A stretch of 49,782 nt of DNA from JAOUEE01 sp051011595 (GCA_051011595.1 JBPCTQ010000004.1:1-49782); one strand, 5' to 3'. Shown: positions 32,629 through 41,832, counted from the first letter of the stretch. The notes: generated from the sequence alone by a model not told the origin. Numbers and translations are program-made.

Positions 32629-33496
32629 AGCACCGAGCCCGACAACCGAGAAGACCCCTCCGGTCGAGCGCCGGCGATCGGCGGTCGCTGAGCTGTTCGC
32701 CGAGCAGGGGGCCAAGGGCGCGGTGGTCGCCACCGTGTCCACGTTGGTGGTCTTCGGCGTATTGATCGCGCTGGTGGTGTCCTCACCCAACTGGCCCGCG
32801 GTTCGTAGTCAGTTCTTCAGCGGTGAGGACTTTCGGGCGGCCTGGCCCGACGTTCTGGCCGGGTTCCGGGTCAACCTCGAGCTGTTCTTCTGGTCGATGC
32901 TCATCATCCCGGTGCTGGCGTTGCTGGTGGCGGTCATGCGCAGCTTTCGCGGCCCGGCCTTCTTCCCCCTGCGCTTGTTGTCGGTGCTCTACACCGACAT
33001 CTTCCGAGGCATCCCGGTCATCTTGCTCATCCTGCTCATCGGGTTCGGGCTGCCGGCCCTCCAGATCGAGGGTCTGCCCAACGGCGCCCGCTTCTGGGGT
33101 GTCACTGCGCTGGCCCTGTCGTATTCGGCCTACACCGCCGAGATCTACCGGTCGGGCATCGAGGCCGTGCCGGAGAGCCAGCGTTCGTCGGCTCGCGCCC
33201 TGGGCCTCACTCAGTGGCAGGCCCTACGTTTCGCCATCTTGCCCCAGGCCATCCGCAACGTGGTCCCGGCGCTGATGAACACCGTGGTGTCACTGCAGAA
33301 GGATGTCGCCCTCATCTCGGTGCTCGGTGTGCGCGAGGCCGTACGCGAGGCTCAGATCTACACCGGCCAGACCTTCAACTACACCTCGTACATGGTGGCC
33401 ACGGTGCTGTTCCTCGCCATCAGCATCCCGCTCACTCGATTCGTGGATTGGTACACGGCTCGTGACCGAGCCCGACGCGGGCAGGTCGCAGTGTGA
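32624..33496 (+). CDS. Polar amino acid ABC transporter permease
   Basis: A 290-residue HisM-type inner-membrane permease. Helices include VATVSTLVVFGVLIALVV near residue 36 and LFFWSMLIIPVLALLVAVM near residue 88. The EAA loop that contacts the ATPase reads RSSARALGLTQWQALRFAIL. Periplasmic export needs no signal peptide. A single permease suggests a homodimer. The GTG start lies in the 3' arm of a hairpin and has a poor ribosome site. It overlaps the ATPase gene by 4 bases. Confidence 0.92.
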   Translation: MGAPSPTTEKTPPVERRRSAVAELFAEQGAKGAVVATVSTLVVFGVLIALVVSSPNWPAVRSQFFSGEDFRAAWPDVLAGFRVNLELFFWSMLIIPVLALLVAVMRSFRGPAFFPLRLLSVLYTDIFRGIPVILLILLIGFGLPALQIEGLPNGARFWGVTALALSYSAYTAEIYRSGIEAVPESQRSSARALGLTQWQALRFAILPQAIRNVVPALMNTVVSLQKDVALISVLGVREAVREAQIYTGQTFNYTSYMVATVLFLAISIPLTRFVDWYTARDRARRGQVAV

Positions 33497-34236
33497 GCAA
33501 GCTCGAGCTGACCGACGTGGCCAAGGCCTACGGCGACAAGCAGGTGCTCGACGGCATCGATCTGGCCGTTGCCGTTCACGAGGTGGTGTGTCTCATCGGC
33601 CCCAGCGGGTGTGGGAAGTCCACCATCCTGCGGTGCATCGATCTGCTCGACACCATCGATGGCGGTGAGATCCGCCTCGATGGGGAGCTCATCAGCGGTC
33701 GAGGGGTCAATCAGAACGACGTCCGTCGCCGCATCGGCATCGTGTTCCAGGCGTACAACCTGTTTCCCCACATGACCGTGCTCGACAACATCACCCTGGC
33801 CCCGCGTCGGGTACGCAAGCAGGATCGGTCCGAGGCCGATGAGGCCGCCCGGGTGTTGCTGGAACGGTTCGGTCTGGCCGACAAAGCCGACGACTACCCC
33901 GATCAGCTGAGTGGTGGACAGAACCAGCGGGCGGCCATCGTGCGGGCCCTGATCAACGATCCCGAAGTGCTGCTGCTCGACGAGATCACTTCGGCCCTCG
34001 ATCCCGAACTGGTGGGCGAGGTGTTGAGTGTCGTCCGTGATCTGGCCGGCCGCGGGCTCACCATGGTGCTGGCCACCCACGAGATGGGTTTCGCCAAGGA
34101 AGTGGCCGACCGCGTGTGCTTCCTCCACGAGGGGCGAGTACTCGAGGCTGCGCCCCCGGCCGAGCTCTTCGCGCACCCCCGCGAGCAGCGGACCCAGCAG
34201 TTCCTCCAACGGGTCACCGAGGCCGGTCGTTTGTGA
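33493..34236 (+). CDS. Polar amino acid ABC transporter ATP-binding protein
   Basis: A 247-residue ATPase that powers the importer. Walker A is GPSGCGKST near residue 36 and the Q-loop lies in IGIVFQAYNLFPHMTVL. The signature LSGGQNQRAAIVRAL departs slightly from the common LSGGQQQRVAIARAL. Walker B is LLLDEITSALDPE, with Ile where Pro is usual, and the H-loop is TMVLATHEMGFA. Catalytic Glu and His are present, so it should be active. The GTG overlaps the permease stop and the end overlaps the GNAT gene by 4 bases. Confidence 0.94.
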   Translation: MSKLELTDVAKAYGDKQVLDGIDLAVAVHEVVCLIGPSGCGKSTILRCIDLLDTIDGGEIRLDGELISGRGVNQNDVRRRIGIVFQAYNLFPHMTVLDNITLAPRRVRKQDRSEADEAARVLLERFGLADKADDYPDQLSGGQNQRAAIVRALINDPEVLLLDEITSALDPELVGEVLSVVRDLAGRGLTMVLATHEMGFAKEVADRVCFLHEGRVLEAAPPAELFAHPREQRTQQFLQRVTEAGRL

Positions 34237-35006
34237 CCACCGACATCCGACCGGTCGACGACAAGGCCGAGTTGATCGAGTTCTTCTCCGACGATCCGCC
34301 GGCCCATCTGTACGCCCTGGCCGATCTCGACGAGGTCTTCTGGACCAACAGCCGCTGGTGGCGGCGAGATGACGCGGTGGTGGGGTTGGTGGGACTACCC
34401 GAGGACGGCGGATTCGCCGTGTACTCGGTCTCCACCCGCGATCGGCCCGGGTCGCTGGCCTTGCTCGTCGACCTGCAGGCCGAGATCCCACCGGGAACAC
34501 TCATCACCGGCCCCGTCGGGTGTGGTGCCGCCATGGGTGCGGTGCGCCCCGTCGTCTGGCACCGTACGTACCACCGATTCCACCACCCGGACCCGGGATC
34601 GCTCACCCTGGCCCGCTGGGACGTCGAACCGCTCGATCGGTCGAACACCGGCGAGCTGCTCGACCTCTACGCCCGCGACCCCGGCGCGGCGTTCTTCCTG
34701 CCGTCGATGCTCGACACCGACGCGTTCGTCGGGGTGCGTTCGGCCGGCCAACTGGTGGCGGCGGCCGGCGCCCACGTGGTGAGCCACGAACAACGGGTGG
34801 CGGCCATCGGTGCGGTGGTCACCGACCCTCACCATCGGCGCCAGGGTCTGGGCCGAGACGTCACGGTGGGGGTCTGTCAGAGGTTGTCGGGCCGGGTCGA
34901 CCACGTCGGCCTCAACTGCGCCGATGCCAATGTCGCCGGGCGCACGCTCTATCTGGGGATGGGGTTCGCGGAACACATCGCCTACGAGGAGTGCGGGCTG
35001 GCCTGA
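34233..35006 (+). CDS. GNAT family acetyltransferase
   Basis: A 257-residue protein with a non-conserved N-terminal half and a C-terminal GNAT domain. Motif A is IGAVVTDPHHRRQGLGRDVT at about residues 190-209 and the last part is CADANVAGRTLYLGMGF. The N-terminal half (DDPPAHLYALADLDE) resembles the domain found before FR47-like acetyltransferases. The GTG overlaps the ATPase stop by 4 bases, so it belongs to the importer operon. A role modifying the imported solute is a reasonable but unproven inference. Confidence 0.85.
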   Translation: MTTDIRPVDDKAELIEFFSDDPPAHLYALADLDEVFWTNSRWWRRDDAVVGLVGLPEDGGFAVYSVSTRDRPGSLALLVDLQAEIPPGTLITGPVGCGAAMGAVRPVVWHRTYHRFHHPDPGSLTLARWDVEPLDRSNTGELLDLYARDPGAAFFLPSMLDTDAFVGVRSAGQLVAAAGAHVVSHEQRVAAIGAVVTDPHHRRQGLGRDVTVGVCQRLSGRVDHVGLNCADANVAGRTLYLGMGFAEHIAYEECGLA

Positions 35007-35018
35007 GAGGCCGGGTTG

Positions 35019-35606
35019 TCAGCGGTGTTTGCCGGCGTCCCACCCCGACTCGGCCAGGTGTTCTTCGGCGAAACCGAGGGGGACGGTTTCCAGCGCAGTG
35101 GCCATGGTGTCGTTCCACCGATTGAGGTACCCGAACAAGCTGATGACCGCCACGATCTGGATGATCTGGTCTTCGGAGTAGTGCTCGCGCAGCGCAACGA
35201 AGTGGGCGGCGGTGACCGCGTTGGGGACCTGCGCACCGTCGCGAGCCACCCGCAGTGCTGCCCGTTCGGCGTCGTCGAAGAGATCGTTCGTCTCGAACTC
35301 CCACACCGCTTCGATCTTGTCGGGGTCGGCCCCGGCATGGGCCGCATGGGCCGCGGTGTGGGCTTGGCAGTAGCGACACCCGGCGGCCCGGCTGGCGACG
35401 TGGGCCACCAGCTGCACCAGGTCACCATCGACGTGGCCCAACACGTTGACGGTGACCGCCAACTGGGAGAACGCCTCCATGAGGGCCGGCACCTTGGCCA
35501 TCGTCATGAGGCTGGTGGGGACGAAGCCCATTGCCCCTTCGATCAAACGAAACTGATCCTCGTACTGCGGCAGCTGGTCTCTGCTGAGAGGTTCGATGTG
35601 GGCCAT
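35019..35606 (-). CDS. AhpD-like/carboxymuconolactone-decarboxylase-fold protein
   Basis: A 195-residue all-helical protein of the AhpD superfamily. The redox motif is AGCRYCQAHTAAHAAH (CxxC plus downstream His) near residue 75, with the peroxidase-related second half ISLFGYLNRWNDTMA. Such proteins reduce peroxides or protein partners through the Cys pair. The ATG at 35606 is preceded on its strand by TAGGCT with 6 bases between, again without a ribosome site. It is convergent with the importer operon and divergent from an acyl-CoA dehydrogenase. Confidence 0.88.
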   Translation of the reverse strand: MAHIEPLSRDQLPQYEDQFRLIEGAMGFVPTSLMTMAKVPALMEAFSQLAVTVNVLGHVDGDLVQLVAHVASRAAGCRYCQAHTAAHAAHAGADPDKIEAVWEFETNDLFDDAERAALRVARDGAQVPNAVTAAHFVALREHYSEDQIIQIVAVISLFGYLNRWNDTMATALETVPLGFAEEHLAESGWDAGKHR

Positions 35607-35612
35607 GGCGCC

Positions 35613-35618
35613 AGCCTA
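35613..35618 (-). promoter_or_regulatory. Candidate -10 element (TAGGCT) of a leaderless mRNA
   Basis: On the minus strand TAGGCT ends 6 bases before the ATG at 35606, matching the pattern at 5549 and 20697. Confidence 0.55.
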
Positions 35619-35685
35619 GGAGGGTGGGTTGGTGGTGCTGCCGGTGCCCGGCCCCGTCGGTGCAGACGACTCCGCGCCGGCGTCG

Positions 35686-35691
35686 TACGAT
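35686..35691 (+). promoter_or_regulatory. Candidate -10 element (TACGAT) for the acyl-CoA dehydrogenase gene
   Basis: TACGAT lies 27 bases before the ATG at 35719, giving a short leader with GAGGAG. Confidence 0.5.
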
Positions 35692-35718
35692 GCCGGGCAG
35701 TCGTCCCGAGGAGCCCCG

Positions 35719-36936
35719 ATGTATCAGTGGTCCGACGAGCACCAGATGTTGCGTCAGGCGATGAAGGATTTCGTCGCCAAGGAGATCCTTCCGCTGAAGG
35801 ACGACCTCGAGCACGGCGATCTCCCGCCCTACGACGTGCTGCGCAAGCTCTACGCCACCTTCGGGATGGACGACATGGCTCGGTCGAGTTTCAAGCGCCG
35901 CATCGAGCGGGAGAAGGCCGAAGCCAGGGGCGAATCCGTCACCGAGGACTCGTCGGCTTCGGGTGATCCCGGCTTCATGCTGATCCCCATCATCGAGCTG
36001 TGCCGCCACTGCCCCGGCATGGTGACCGCCATGGGCGTGTCGTCGGGTCTCACCGCATCGGCCATCTCGGCCAAAGGCACCATTGCTCAGAAGGAACGGT
36101 GGGTCGAGCCGTTGTTGACGTTGGAGAAGATCGGCGCTTGGGCCATCACCGAACCCAACTCCGGATCCGATGCCTTCGGGTCGATGCAGGCCACTGCCCG
36201 GCGCGACGGTGAGGAGTACGTGCTGAACGGGTCGAAGACCTTCATCACCAACGGTCCCTACGCCGACACCATCGTGTTCATCGCCAAACTCGACGAGGGG
36301 AACCCTCCCGCCGAGCGCAAGGTGTTGAGTTTCGTTCTCGACCGCGGCATGGACGGACTCGAACAGTCCAAGCCGCTGCGCAAGATGGGGATGCACTCCT
36401 CACCCACCGGTGAGTTGTTCCTCTCCGATGTTCGCGTCGGACGCGACCGCCTCATCGGCGAGACCGAAGATGTGGCCAAAGGTGGCCGGGAAGGGGCCAA
36501 GGCCACCTTCCAGCAGGAGCGGGCCGGGGTGGCCGCCATGGCGCTCGGCATCATCGAACAGTGTCTCGAGGTGTGCGTCGAGTACGCCAAGAACCGGGTC
36601 CAGTTCGGCCAGCCCATCGGAGAGTTCCAGTTGATCCAGCAGAAGCTGGCCATGATGGAGGTGGCCCGCCTCAACGTGCAGAACCTGGTCTTTCGCACCA
36701 TCGAGTTGGGCCAGGCCGGTGAGTCGATGACGTTCGCCGAAGCGTCGGCCATGAAGCTCTACTCCGCTCAGTCGGCCACCGCGGTGGCCCTGGAGGCGGT
36801 GCAGTTGCACGGTGGCAACGGCTACATGGCCGAGTTCCAGGTGGAGCAATTGGCCCGGGATGCCAAGGTGCTCCAGATCTATGCCGGCACCGACGAGATC
36901 CAGACCACCGCCATCGCCCGGGCCCTGCTGGCCTGA
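35719..36936 (+). CDS. Acyl-CoA dehydrogenase
   Basis: A 405-residue flavoprotein. FAD and substrate motifs: AWAITEPNSGSDAFGSMQAT, YVLNGSKTFITNGPYAD, NRVQFGQPIGEFQLIQQKLA, and the C-terminal IYAGTDEIQTTAIARALL with the conserved Glu. Near residues 50-75 is a charged stretch (RREREKAEAR-like) that lengthens the N-terminal domain. It probably oxidises an acyl-CoA in fatty-acid or branched-chain breakdown, with electrons to ETF. GAGGAG lies 5 bases before the ATG. An SRPBCC gene follows after 30 bases in the same direction. Confidence 0.93.
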   Translation: MYQWSDEHQMLRQAMKDFVAKEILPLKDDLEHGDLPPYDVLRKLYATFGMDDMARSSFKRRIEREKAEARGESVTEDSSASGDPGFMLIPIIELCRHCPGMVTAMGVSSGLTASAISAKGTIAQKERWVEPLLTLEKIGAWAITEPNSGSDAFGSMQATARRDGEEYVLNGSKTFITNGPYADTIVFIAKLDEGNPPAERKVLSFVLDRGMDGLEQSKPLRKMGMHSSPTGELFLSDVRVGRDRLIGETEDVAKGGREGAKATFQQERAGVAAMALGIIEQCLEVCVEYAKNRVQFGQPIGEFQLIQQKLAMMEVARLNVQNLVFRTIELGQAGESMTFAEASAMKLYSAQSATAVALEAVQLHGGNGYMAEFQVEQLARDAKVLQIYAGTDEIQTTAIARALLA

Positions 36937-36966
36937 CGGGCACAGCCGGCTCGAGGAGAGGCGCCC

Positions 36967-37401
36967 ATGACCCGTACCACCGTCACCCGCACCATCGAAT
37001 CGTTGCCCGCCGAGGTCTTCGATGCCGTTGCCCACATCGAACGCTTCGCCGAGGTGGTCGACGACATCACCGACGTCGAGTTCATCTCCGAGTCGACTCG
37101 GGGGGTGGGAACCCGGTTCCGCGAGACCCGGCTCATGCGGGGTCGGCCGTCCACCACCGAGCTCGAGGTCACCGAGTACCAGCCCGACCATCGGGTCAGG
37201 TTGGTGTCGGATCAGGGCGGCACCATCTGGGACACGGTGTTCGAGGTGGAGCCGGCCGGGGCCGCCAGCCGGCTGACCATGACGATGGACGCCCGGCCCT
37301 ACAAGTTGCTGGCCAAGGTCACCACCCCGCTGTTCAAGGGGGTCATCGCCCGGGCGATCGAATCCGATATGGACGCGGTGAAGCGGTACTGCGAGCGCTG
37401 A
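36967..37401 (+). CDS. SRPBCC/START-like ligand-binding protein
   Basis: A 144-residue helix-grip protein of the polyketide-cyclase-like SRPBCC group. The first strand and helix (RTIESLPAEVFDAVAHIERFAE) and the C-terminal helix (LFKGVIARAIESDMDAVKRY) are typical, with alternating beta strands between. The family binds hydrophobic ligands; catalytic residues are not evident. GAGGAGAGG precedes the ATG. It is probably co-transcribed with the acyl-CoA dehydrogenase, suggesting a lipid-related ligand. Confidence 0.82.
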   Translation: MTRTTVTRTIESLPAEVFDAVAHIERFAEVVDDITDVEFISESTRGVGTRFRETRLMRGRPSTTELEVTEYQPDHRVRLVSDQGGTIWDTVFEVEPAGAASRLTMTMDARPYKLLAKVTTPLFKGVIARAIESDMDAVKRYCER

Positions 37402-37405
37402 GGGC

Positions 37406-39385
37406 CTATTCGGGCACCGACCAGTCGAATTGCACGTGGAGGGGGTCGTGATCGCTCAGGGGCTGGCCGCCACCGTCGACGAAGGTGCCGGTTTCGAACT
37501 GCCACGAGGTGGGTTCGATGGTGAGACCGGCCGAGCTCCGGAAGAAGAACCGGTCGATGGCATCGGTGTCGGGGCAGCCGAGGTGGCTGCACGCGTCGAC
37601 GAGGCCCGTGCCGGCCGTGAAGGTGGCGTACACCGCGGCGTCGACCGGATCGTCGCCGTGCAGGTTGAAGTCGCCGCCCACGATGAGCGGCCGGCCGACC
37701 GAATGGGTCTGGATGTAGGCAACCAGCTCGTCGATTCCCTGAGCCCGTACCCGCTCGTCCTCGGCGCTGCCGCCCGCTTCGGCATGCAGGTTGTACACGT
37801 CGACTTCCACTCCCGGTGCCAGGGTCAGCACGGCGTGGCTGAACCCCTTGAGGGCGAGGCAGTCGCTGGCCGAGTCGACCAGGCCCACACACTCGGTCCA
37901 TCGCTGACGGGTGACCGGAGTGCTGGCGGCATCGGAGAAACGGTTGAGCCCATCGGAGAGCTGCGCCGACGGCCGCAGGGGATCGGTTCCGACCGGCTGA
38001 TCGAGCGGAACCGACATGAACGAGTGGGTCGACGCCGCCTCGAGGATCTCGTGGTACACCCGCAGCGGTGCCAGCGTGTTGGGATCGGGTGTCTTCCAAG
38101 ATTCCTGGAGCAGCACCAGGTCGAACTGGTTCAGCAGGGGTGCGATCAGCGGCGTGTTGACGTCGGGTGACGACCCCGAGAGGGGCGCCGGAAGTCCGGC
38201 CACGTTGTAGGTGAGGGCGTCGAGCTGGCCCGATGGGGGAGCCAGGAAGCCGTCACAGGTGCCGTTGGTGAGGATGCCGATGATCTGGGCCGCCCCGCCG
38301 AGCAGGATCGAGATGTCGGCGGCGTCGAAGTTGGCCTCGCCCTCGGCCACCATCGTGGTGAGTTGGCCGGCGAAGCCCGTGATGGTGGCCTGGTCGGCGG
38401 CGTTGAACCGGTCCAGGTCGGGCAGGGCGGTTTGTACCACCGCGTCGAGGGCCAAGGCGTCGGCGTAGGTTGCCAATGGCGCCGCGCCGTTGAAGGCCGG
38501 CGTCAGGGCGCCGCTGCTCAGCTGCAAGGTGAGGTCGGCGGCGATGGCCACCTGCGCGTCGAGCTTGTCGAAGTCGACCACCGACAGCTCGTCGTCGACG
38601 GTGTGGTAGCAGGGGCCGGTGGAGTCGCTGAAGAACACGGTCGGCACTCCCGCGCCGATGAGCACCGCGTAGTCGCTGCGGTTCTGTCCGAAGATGGAGC
38701 TGACCTGTCGGGTGTCGAGGGTTTGGGTGCCGATGGCTGCCTCGACGCCGGCCACGAAATCGCCGCCCCCTGTTTCGGCTCCCACCGCGAAACTCGACGA
38801 CCGGAGGGTGGGCAGGAGGTTGGCGCCCAGGATGTCGAAGTTGATGTAGGCCACGGTGTCCCCGATGGGTACCAGCGGGTTGGCCACGTAGTGCCCGGCC
38901 CCCAGCAGGCCGTCTTCTTCGCGATCCCAGAAGGCCAGGATGACCGAGCGGCGCGGGCTGTTGCCGGGGGTGGCCAGGATGCGGCCGATCTCGAGAACCG
39001 CGGCCACCCCGGCGGCGTTGTCGGTGGCCCCGTTGCAGATGGTGTCGCCCGGTTCACCCGATGCGCAGTTGCTACCGACGTGGTCGTAGTGGGCGCCGAC
39101 CATCACGTATTCGTCGGCCAGGTCGGTGCCGGGGATGACGGCCAGGATGTTGGTGCCGCCAGGGATCGTTTGCCGGTAGGCGTCATCACCGGACGCACCG
39201 CTGTTCAATCCTTCGGCGTAGAACGACACGATGTCGATGAGGTAGTCCTGGGCCAGGATCGATCCGGGTGTGGCGTTGTCGCGCCCACCCATGTTGTCGT
39301 CGGCCAAGACGGTGACGTGGATCAGGGTGCACGACGACGCCAACAGAACCGTGGCGATCATGAGGGCGAACAAGCGGCGATTCAT
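37406..39385 (-). CDS. Secreted lipoprotein: M28 metallopeptidase fused to endonuclease/exonuclease/phosphatase domain
   Basis: A 659-residue protein with lipobox ASSC (Cys19). The first domain (about 40-290) is M28: GAHYDHVG (98-104, first zinc ligand His99), GATDNAAG (119-126, bridging Asp122), FWDREEDG (152-159, catalytic and metal Glu), NFDILG (182-187) and CYHTVDDE (259-266). A helical linker follows. From about 388 an EEP domain shows LTYNVAGLP (Asn394), LLQESW (Glu428), YNLHAEAG, VGGDFNLH (Asp572, Asn574) and the final SDHDPLH (Asp645, His646). Both active sites look complete. EEP members include DNases, sphingomyelinases and phosphoinositide phosphatases. The pairing implies a degradative enzyme attached outside the cell. 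GGAGG lies 6 bases before the ATG. Confidence 0.9.
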   Translation of the reverse strand: MNRRLFALMIATVLLASSCTLIHVTVLADDNMGGRDNATPGSILAQDYLIDIVSFYAEGLNSGASGDDAYRQTIPGGTNILAVIPGTDLADEYVMVGAHYDHVGSNCASGEPGDTICNGATDNAAGVAAVLEIGRILATPGNSPRRSVILAFWDREEDGLLGAGHYVANPLVPIGDTVAYINFDILGANLLPTLRSSSFAVGAETGGGDFVAGVEAAIGTQTLDTRQVSSIFGQNRSDYAVLIGAGVPTVFFSDSTGPCYHTVDDELSVVDFDKLDAQVAIAADLTLQLSSGALTPAFNGAAPLATYADALALDAVVQTALPDLDRFNAADQATITGFAGQLTTMVAEGEANFDAADISILLGGAAQIIGILTNGTCDGFLAPPSGQLDALTYNVAGLPAPLSGSSPDVNTPLIAPLLNQFDLVLLQESWKTPDPNTLAPLRVYHEILEAASTHSFMSVPLDQPVGTDPLRPSAQLSDGLNRFSDAASTPVTRQRWTECVGLVDSASDCLALKGFSHAVLTLAPGVEVDVYNLHAEAGGSAEDERVRAQGIDELVAYIQTHSVGRPLIVGGDFNLHGDDPVDAAVYATFTAGTGLVDACSHLGCPDTDAIDRFFFRSSAGLTIEPTSWQFETGTFVDGGGQPLSDHDPLHVQFDWSVPE

Positions 39386-39461
39386 GAGGAGCCTCCTACG
39401 CACGAAGGTACGCGGAACCCGAGCCGAATGCCTGTTCGACAGTTGCGTGGGGTGGTCTCGT

Positions 39462-39926
39462 TCAGCGGCCCTCGGCCGGTGACCCGAAGGTGAGGCGATG
39501 GCCCACACAGTCTTCGACCCGGATCTCGTTCTGCCCGTAGGGCGCCACCGACGGTGGATCCCAGATGGCGGCACCTCGCCGGGTCAGCTCCTCGTACACC
39601 CGATCGACATCGTCGACATGGATGTACACGTCGGTCTCGATGTGCTCCCGACGGCGTTCGTCCTGGGGACCGCGGCGAATCTGGAAATGCACGACGCAAC
39701 CATCGCGGGACACGATCGCGTACACCCCGCCGGACTCGTCACCCTCGACACCGAACACTCCGTGGTCGGCGTCGAGATCGAACCCCAACACATCGCGCCA
39801 GTATTCGGCCACCTTCTTGACGTCGCGAACCCCCAACACCGGTACCGCTGTCCAACCGCTCCGTTCGGGCTGGTGTGTGTGGTCGGAATCCACCAGATCT
39901 TCGTCGGCGGTGCGCTGATTGCTCAC
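39462..39926 (-). CDS. VOC (glyoxalase/bleomycin-resistance fold) protein
   Basis: A 154-residue vicinal-oxygen-chelate protein. Seen: AVPVLGVRDVKKVAEYWRDV at the start of the domain, VHFQIRRG, the second repeat DVYIHVDDVDRVYEEL and RVEDCVGHRLTF. The single protein likely forms a dimer to complete the metal site. Function cannot be narrowed beyond the fold. The GTG at 39926 is favoured by GGAG 8 bases upstream. It diverges from the amidohydrolase gene. Confidence 0.85.
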   Translation of the reverse strand: MSNQRTADEDLVDSDHTHQPERSGWTAVPVLGVRDVKKVAEYWRDVLGFDLDADHGVFGVEGDESGGVYAIVSRDGCVVHFQIRRGPQDERRREHIETDVYIHVDDVDRVYEELTRRGAAIWDPPSVAPYGQNEIRVEDCVGHRLTFGSPAEGR

Positions 39927-39971
39927 GGGACGGCTCCGGGGCTGGACGGCATGCCCTTTGGCCAACGACCA

Positions 39972-39977
39972 TAGGAT
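39972..39977 (+). promoter_or_regulatory. Candidate -10 element (TAGGAT) for the amidohydrolase gene
   Basis: TAGGAT lies about 68 bases before the ATG at 40046, in the divergent gap with the VOC gene. A -35 is not clear. Confidence 0.4.
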
Positions 39978-40045
39978 CTCGTCCGGTCGGCATCCATCGC
40001 GACCCGGCCGGCACGGACTGACGTCACAACGAGAAGAGGGCGAGC

Positions 40046-41728
40046 ATGGCTCACGATCTGATCATCAAAGGGGGCACGGTGCTCGACGGCACCGGGGCCG
40101 ACGGCATCCGAGCCGACGTCGCCGTCGACGGCGTCCGCATCAGCGCGATCGGTGACCTGGCGGGAGTCGACGCGACCCGCGAGGTCGATGCCACCGGCAA
40201 GTTCGTGTCACCGGGGTTCATCGATCTCCACACTCACCTCGATGCCCAGATCGGGTGGGATCCGATGCTCACCTCGTCGAGTTGGCACGGTGTGACCACG
40301 GTGTTGATGGGCAACTGTGGGGTCACCTTCGCCCCGGTCGCCCCCGACAACCGTGAATACCTGGCCGAGATGATGGAGTCGGTCGAGGACATTCCCAAGG
40401 ACGCCATTCTCGACGGCCTGTCGTGGTCGTGGCGCACGTACGGCGAGTATCTCGACGCGGTCGAGGAGATGAACCCGGCCCTCAACGTGGTGGGGCTGAT
40501 GGGCCAGTGCGCCACTCGCTACCACGTGATGGGCGAGCGTTCGCTCACCGACGAGGCACCCACCGAGTCCGAGGCGGCCGAGATGGCCGAGCTGGCGGGC
40601 CAGGCCATCGACGACGGCGCGGCGGGGTTCTCGACGTCGCGGATCCTGCTCCACAAGGTGCCCGATGGCCGCCACGTCCCCGGTACCCACGCCCCCATCG
40701 AGGAGTACGTCACCATCGCCGAGGCCATGGCGGCGGCCGGAGGTGGGTTGTTCCAGGGTGTGTTCGACATGACCAAGGCGGCTCACGAATACAAGCTCAT
40801 CGACGCAGTGGCGGCCACCGGATGCGACGTGATGTTCAGCGGCGGTGTGGGCGACGCCGACCCCACCGTGGTCGACCGCGCCGCCCGCTACTTCCAGGAT
40901 CAAGCCGACCAGGGTCGGCGGGTCTCGGCCATCTGCCAGACCCGTCCCGGTGGTGTGTTGGTCGGGTTGGCCCAGTTGATGCCGGTCTTCTCCCCGGCGT
41001 GGCAGCAACTGTCGGAGCTTGCTGATCCGCAGGCCCGGCTGGAGGCGCTGCGCGACGACCGCACCCGGGCCCAGCTGCTCGAAGAAGGACGCGAGGTGGG
41101 CACCTGGTACGACCCGGCTCACATCCACCCCCTCGGTCTCGATGACCGACCCGACTATTCAGTCGACGACGCCACCCGTCGCTCGGTGGCCGACCTGGCC
41201 GACGAAGCCGGTGTGCATCCGGTCGAGCTCATCGTCGATCGGTTGCTCGAGAGCGACGGCCGCGAGTTGTACAACGTGTGGTTCTTCAACCGTCGCACCG
41301 ACAGCCGGGCCGGGTATCTCGGCATCGATCAGGTGGTGCCGGGACTGGGCGACGCCGGTGCTCACGTGGGTCAGATCTGTGATGCCGACGCCACCACGTT
41401 CGTTCTCAGCTACTGGGCCCGCCAGCGCGAGCACTTCACCCTGCCCGAGGCGGTGCGCAAGCTGACCTCGCAGTCGGCCGACATCCTGCGCCTGAAGGAG
41501 CGGGGCCAGATCCGAACCGGATGGTACGCCGACCTCAACGTGTTCGATTACGACCGGCTGGCCACTCGGTATCCCGAGTACGTACACGACTTCCCCGGCG
41601 GCAAGGGACGATTCATCGTCAAGTCCGATGGCTACGCCGCCACCGTGGTGAACGGTCAGGTGGTGGTGGAAGACGGCGACCACACCGGCGCCCGACCAGG
41701 TTCGGTGCTCCGGGAGTTCGCCCGCTGA
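40046..41728 (+). CDS. Amidohydrolase, N-acyl-D-amino-acid deacylase type
   Basis: A 560-residue metal-dependent amidohydrolase. The N-terminal beta-sandwich start (DLIIKGGTVLDGTGADG) leads to the metal motif GFIDLHTHLDAQIGWDP near residue 60. GVTTVLMGNCGVTFAPV follows, then GAGFSTSRILLHKVPDGRHV-like and the C-terminal DAGAHVGQICDADATTFVL. The final RTGWYADLNVFDYD is typical of D-aminoacylases and related enzymes. It acts on the amide or ring of an N-acyl or cyclic compound; the substrate is unknown. GAGGGCGAG precedes the ATG. Confidence 0.9.
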   Translation: MAHDLIIKGGTVLDGTGADGIRADVAVDGVRISAIGDLAGVDATREVDATGKFVSPGFIDLHTHLDAQIGWDPMLTSSSWHGVTTVLMGNCGVTFAPVAPDNREYLAEMMESVEDIPKDAILDGLSWSWRTYGEYLDAVEEMNPALNVVGLMGQCATRYHVMGERSLTDEAPTESEAAEMAELAGQAIDDGAAGFSTSRILLHKVPDGRHVPGTHAPIEEYVTIAEAMAAAGGGLFQGVFDMTKAAHEYKLIDAVAATGCDVMFSGGVGDADPTVVDRAARYFQDQADQGRRVSAICQTRPGGVLVGLAQLMPVFSPAWQQLSELADPQARLEALRDDRTRAQLLEEGREVGTWYDPAHIHPLGLDDRPDYSVDDATRRSVADLADEAGVHPVELIVDRLLESDGRELYNVWFFNRRTDSRAGYLGIDQVVPGLGDAGAHVGQICDADATTFVLSYWARQREHFTLPEAVRKLTSQSADILRLKERGQIRTGWYADLNVFDYDRLATRYPEYVHDFPGGKGRFIVKSDGYAATVVNGQVVVEDGDHTGARPGSVLREFAR

Positions 41729-41826
41729 ACCAGTCTGGCCGCCACCCCCACCGGGCCGCGAGGTACCGGTGACCGGGCGGGTCTCCATGGGTACGGCTCT
41801 GGTTGGTCGGGATTCGAGGATGGCGG

Positions 41827-41832
41827 TACCTT
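41827..41832 (+). promoter_or_regulatory. Candidate -10 element (TACCTT) for the MalT/SARP-type regulator
   Basis: TACCTT lies about 44 bases before the preferred GTG at 41876. A TTG at 41831 overlaps it and is therefore unlikely as a start. Confidence 0.4.

Noticed and set aside
37430..39493. Long plus-strand open frames opposite the M28-EEP gene
   Set aside because: They mirror the third-position GC pattern of the true gene and contain no recognisable motif.
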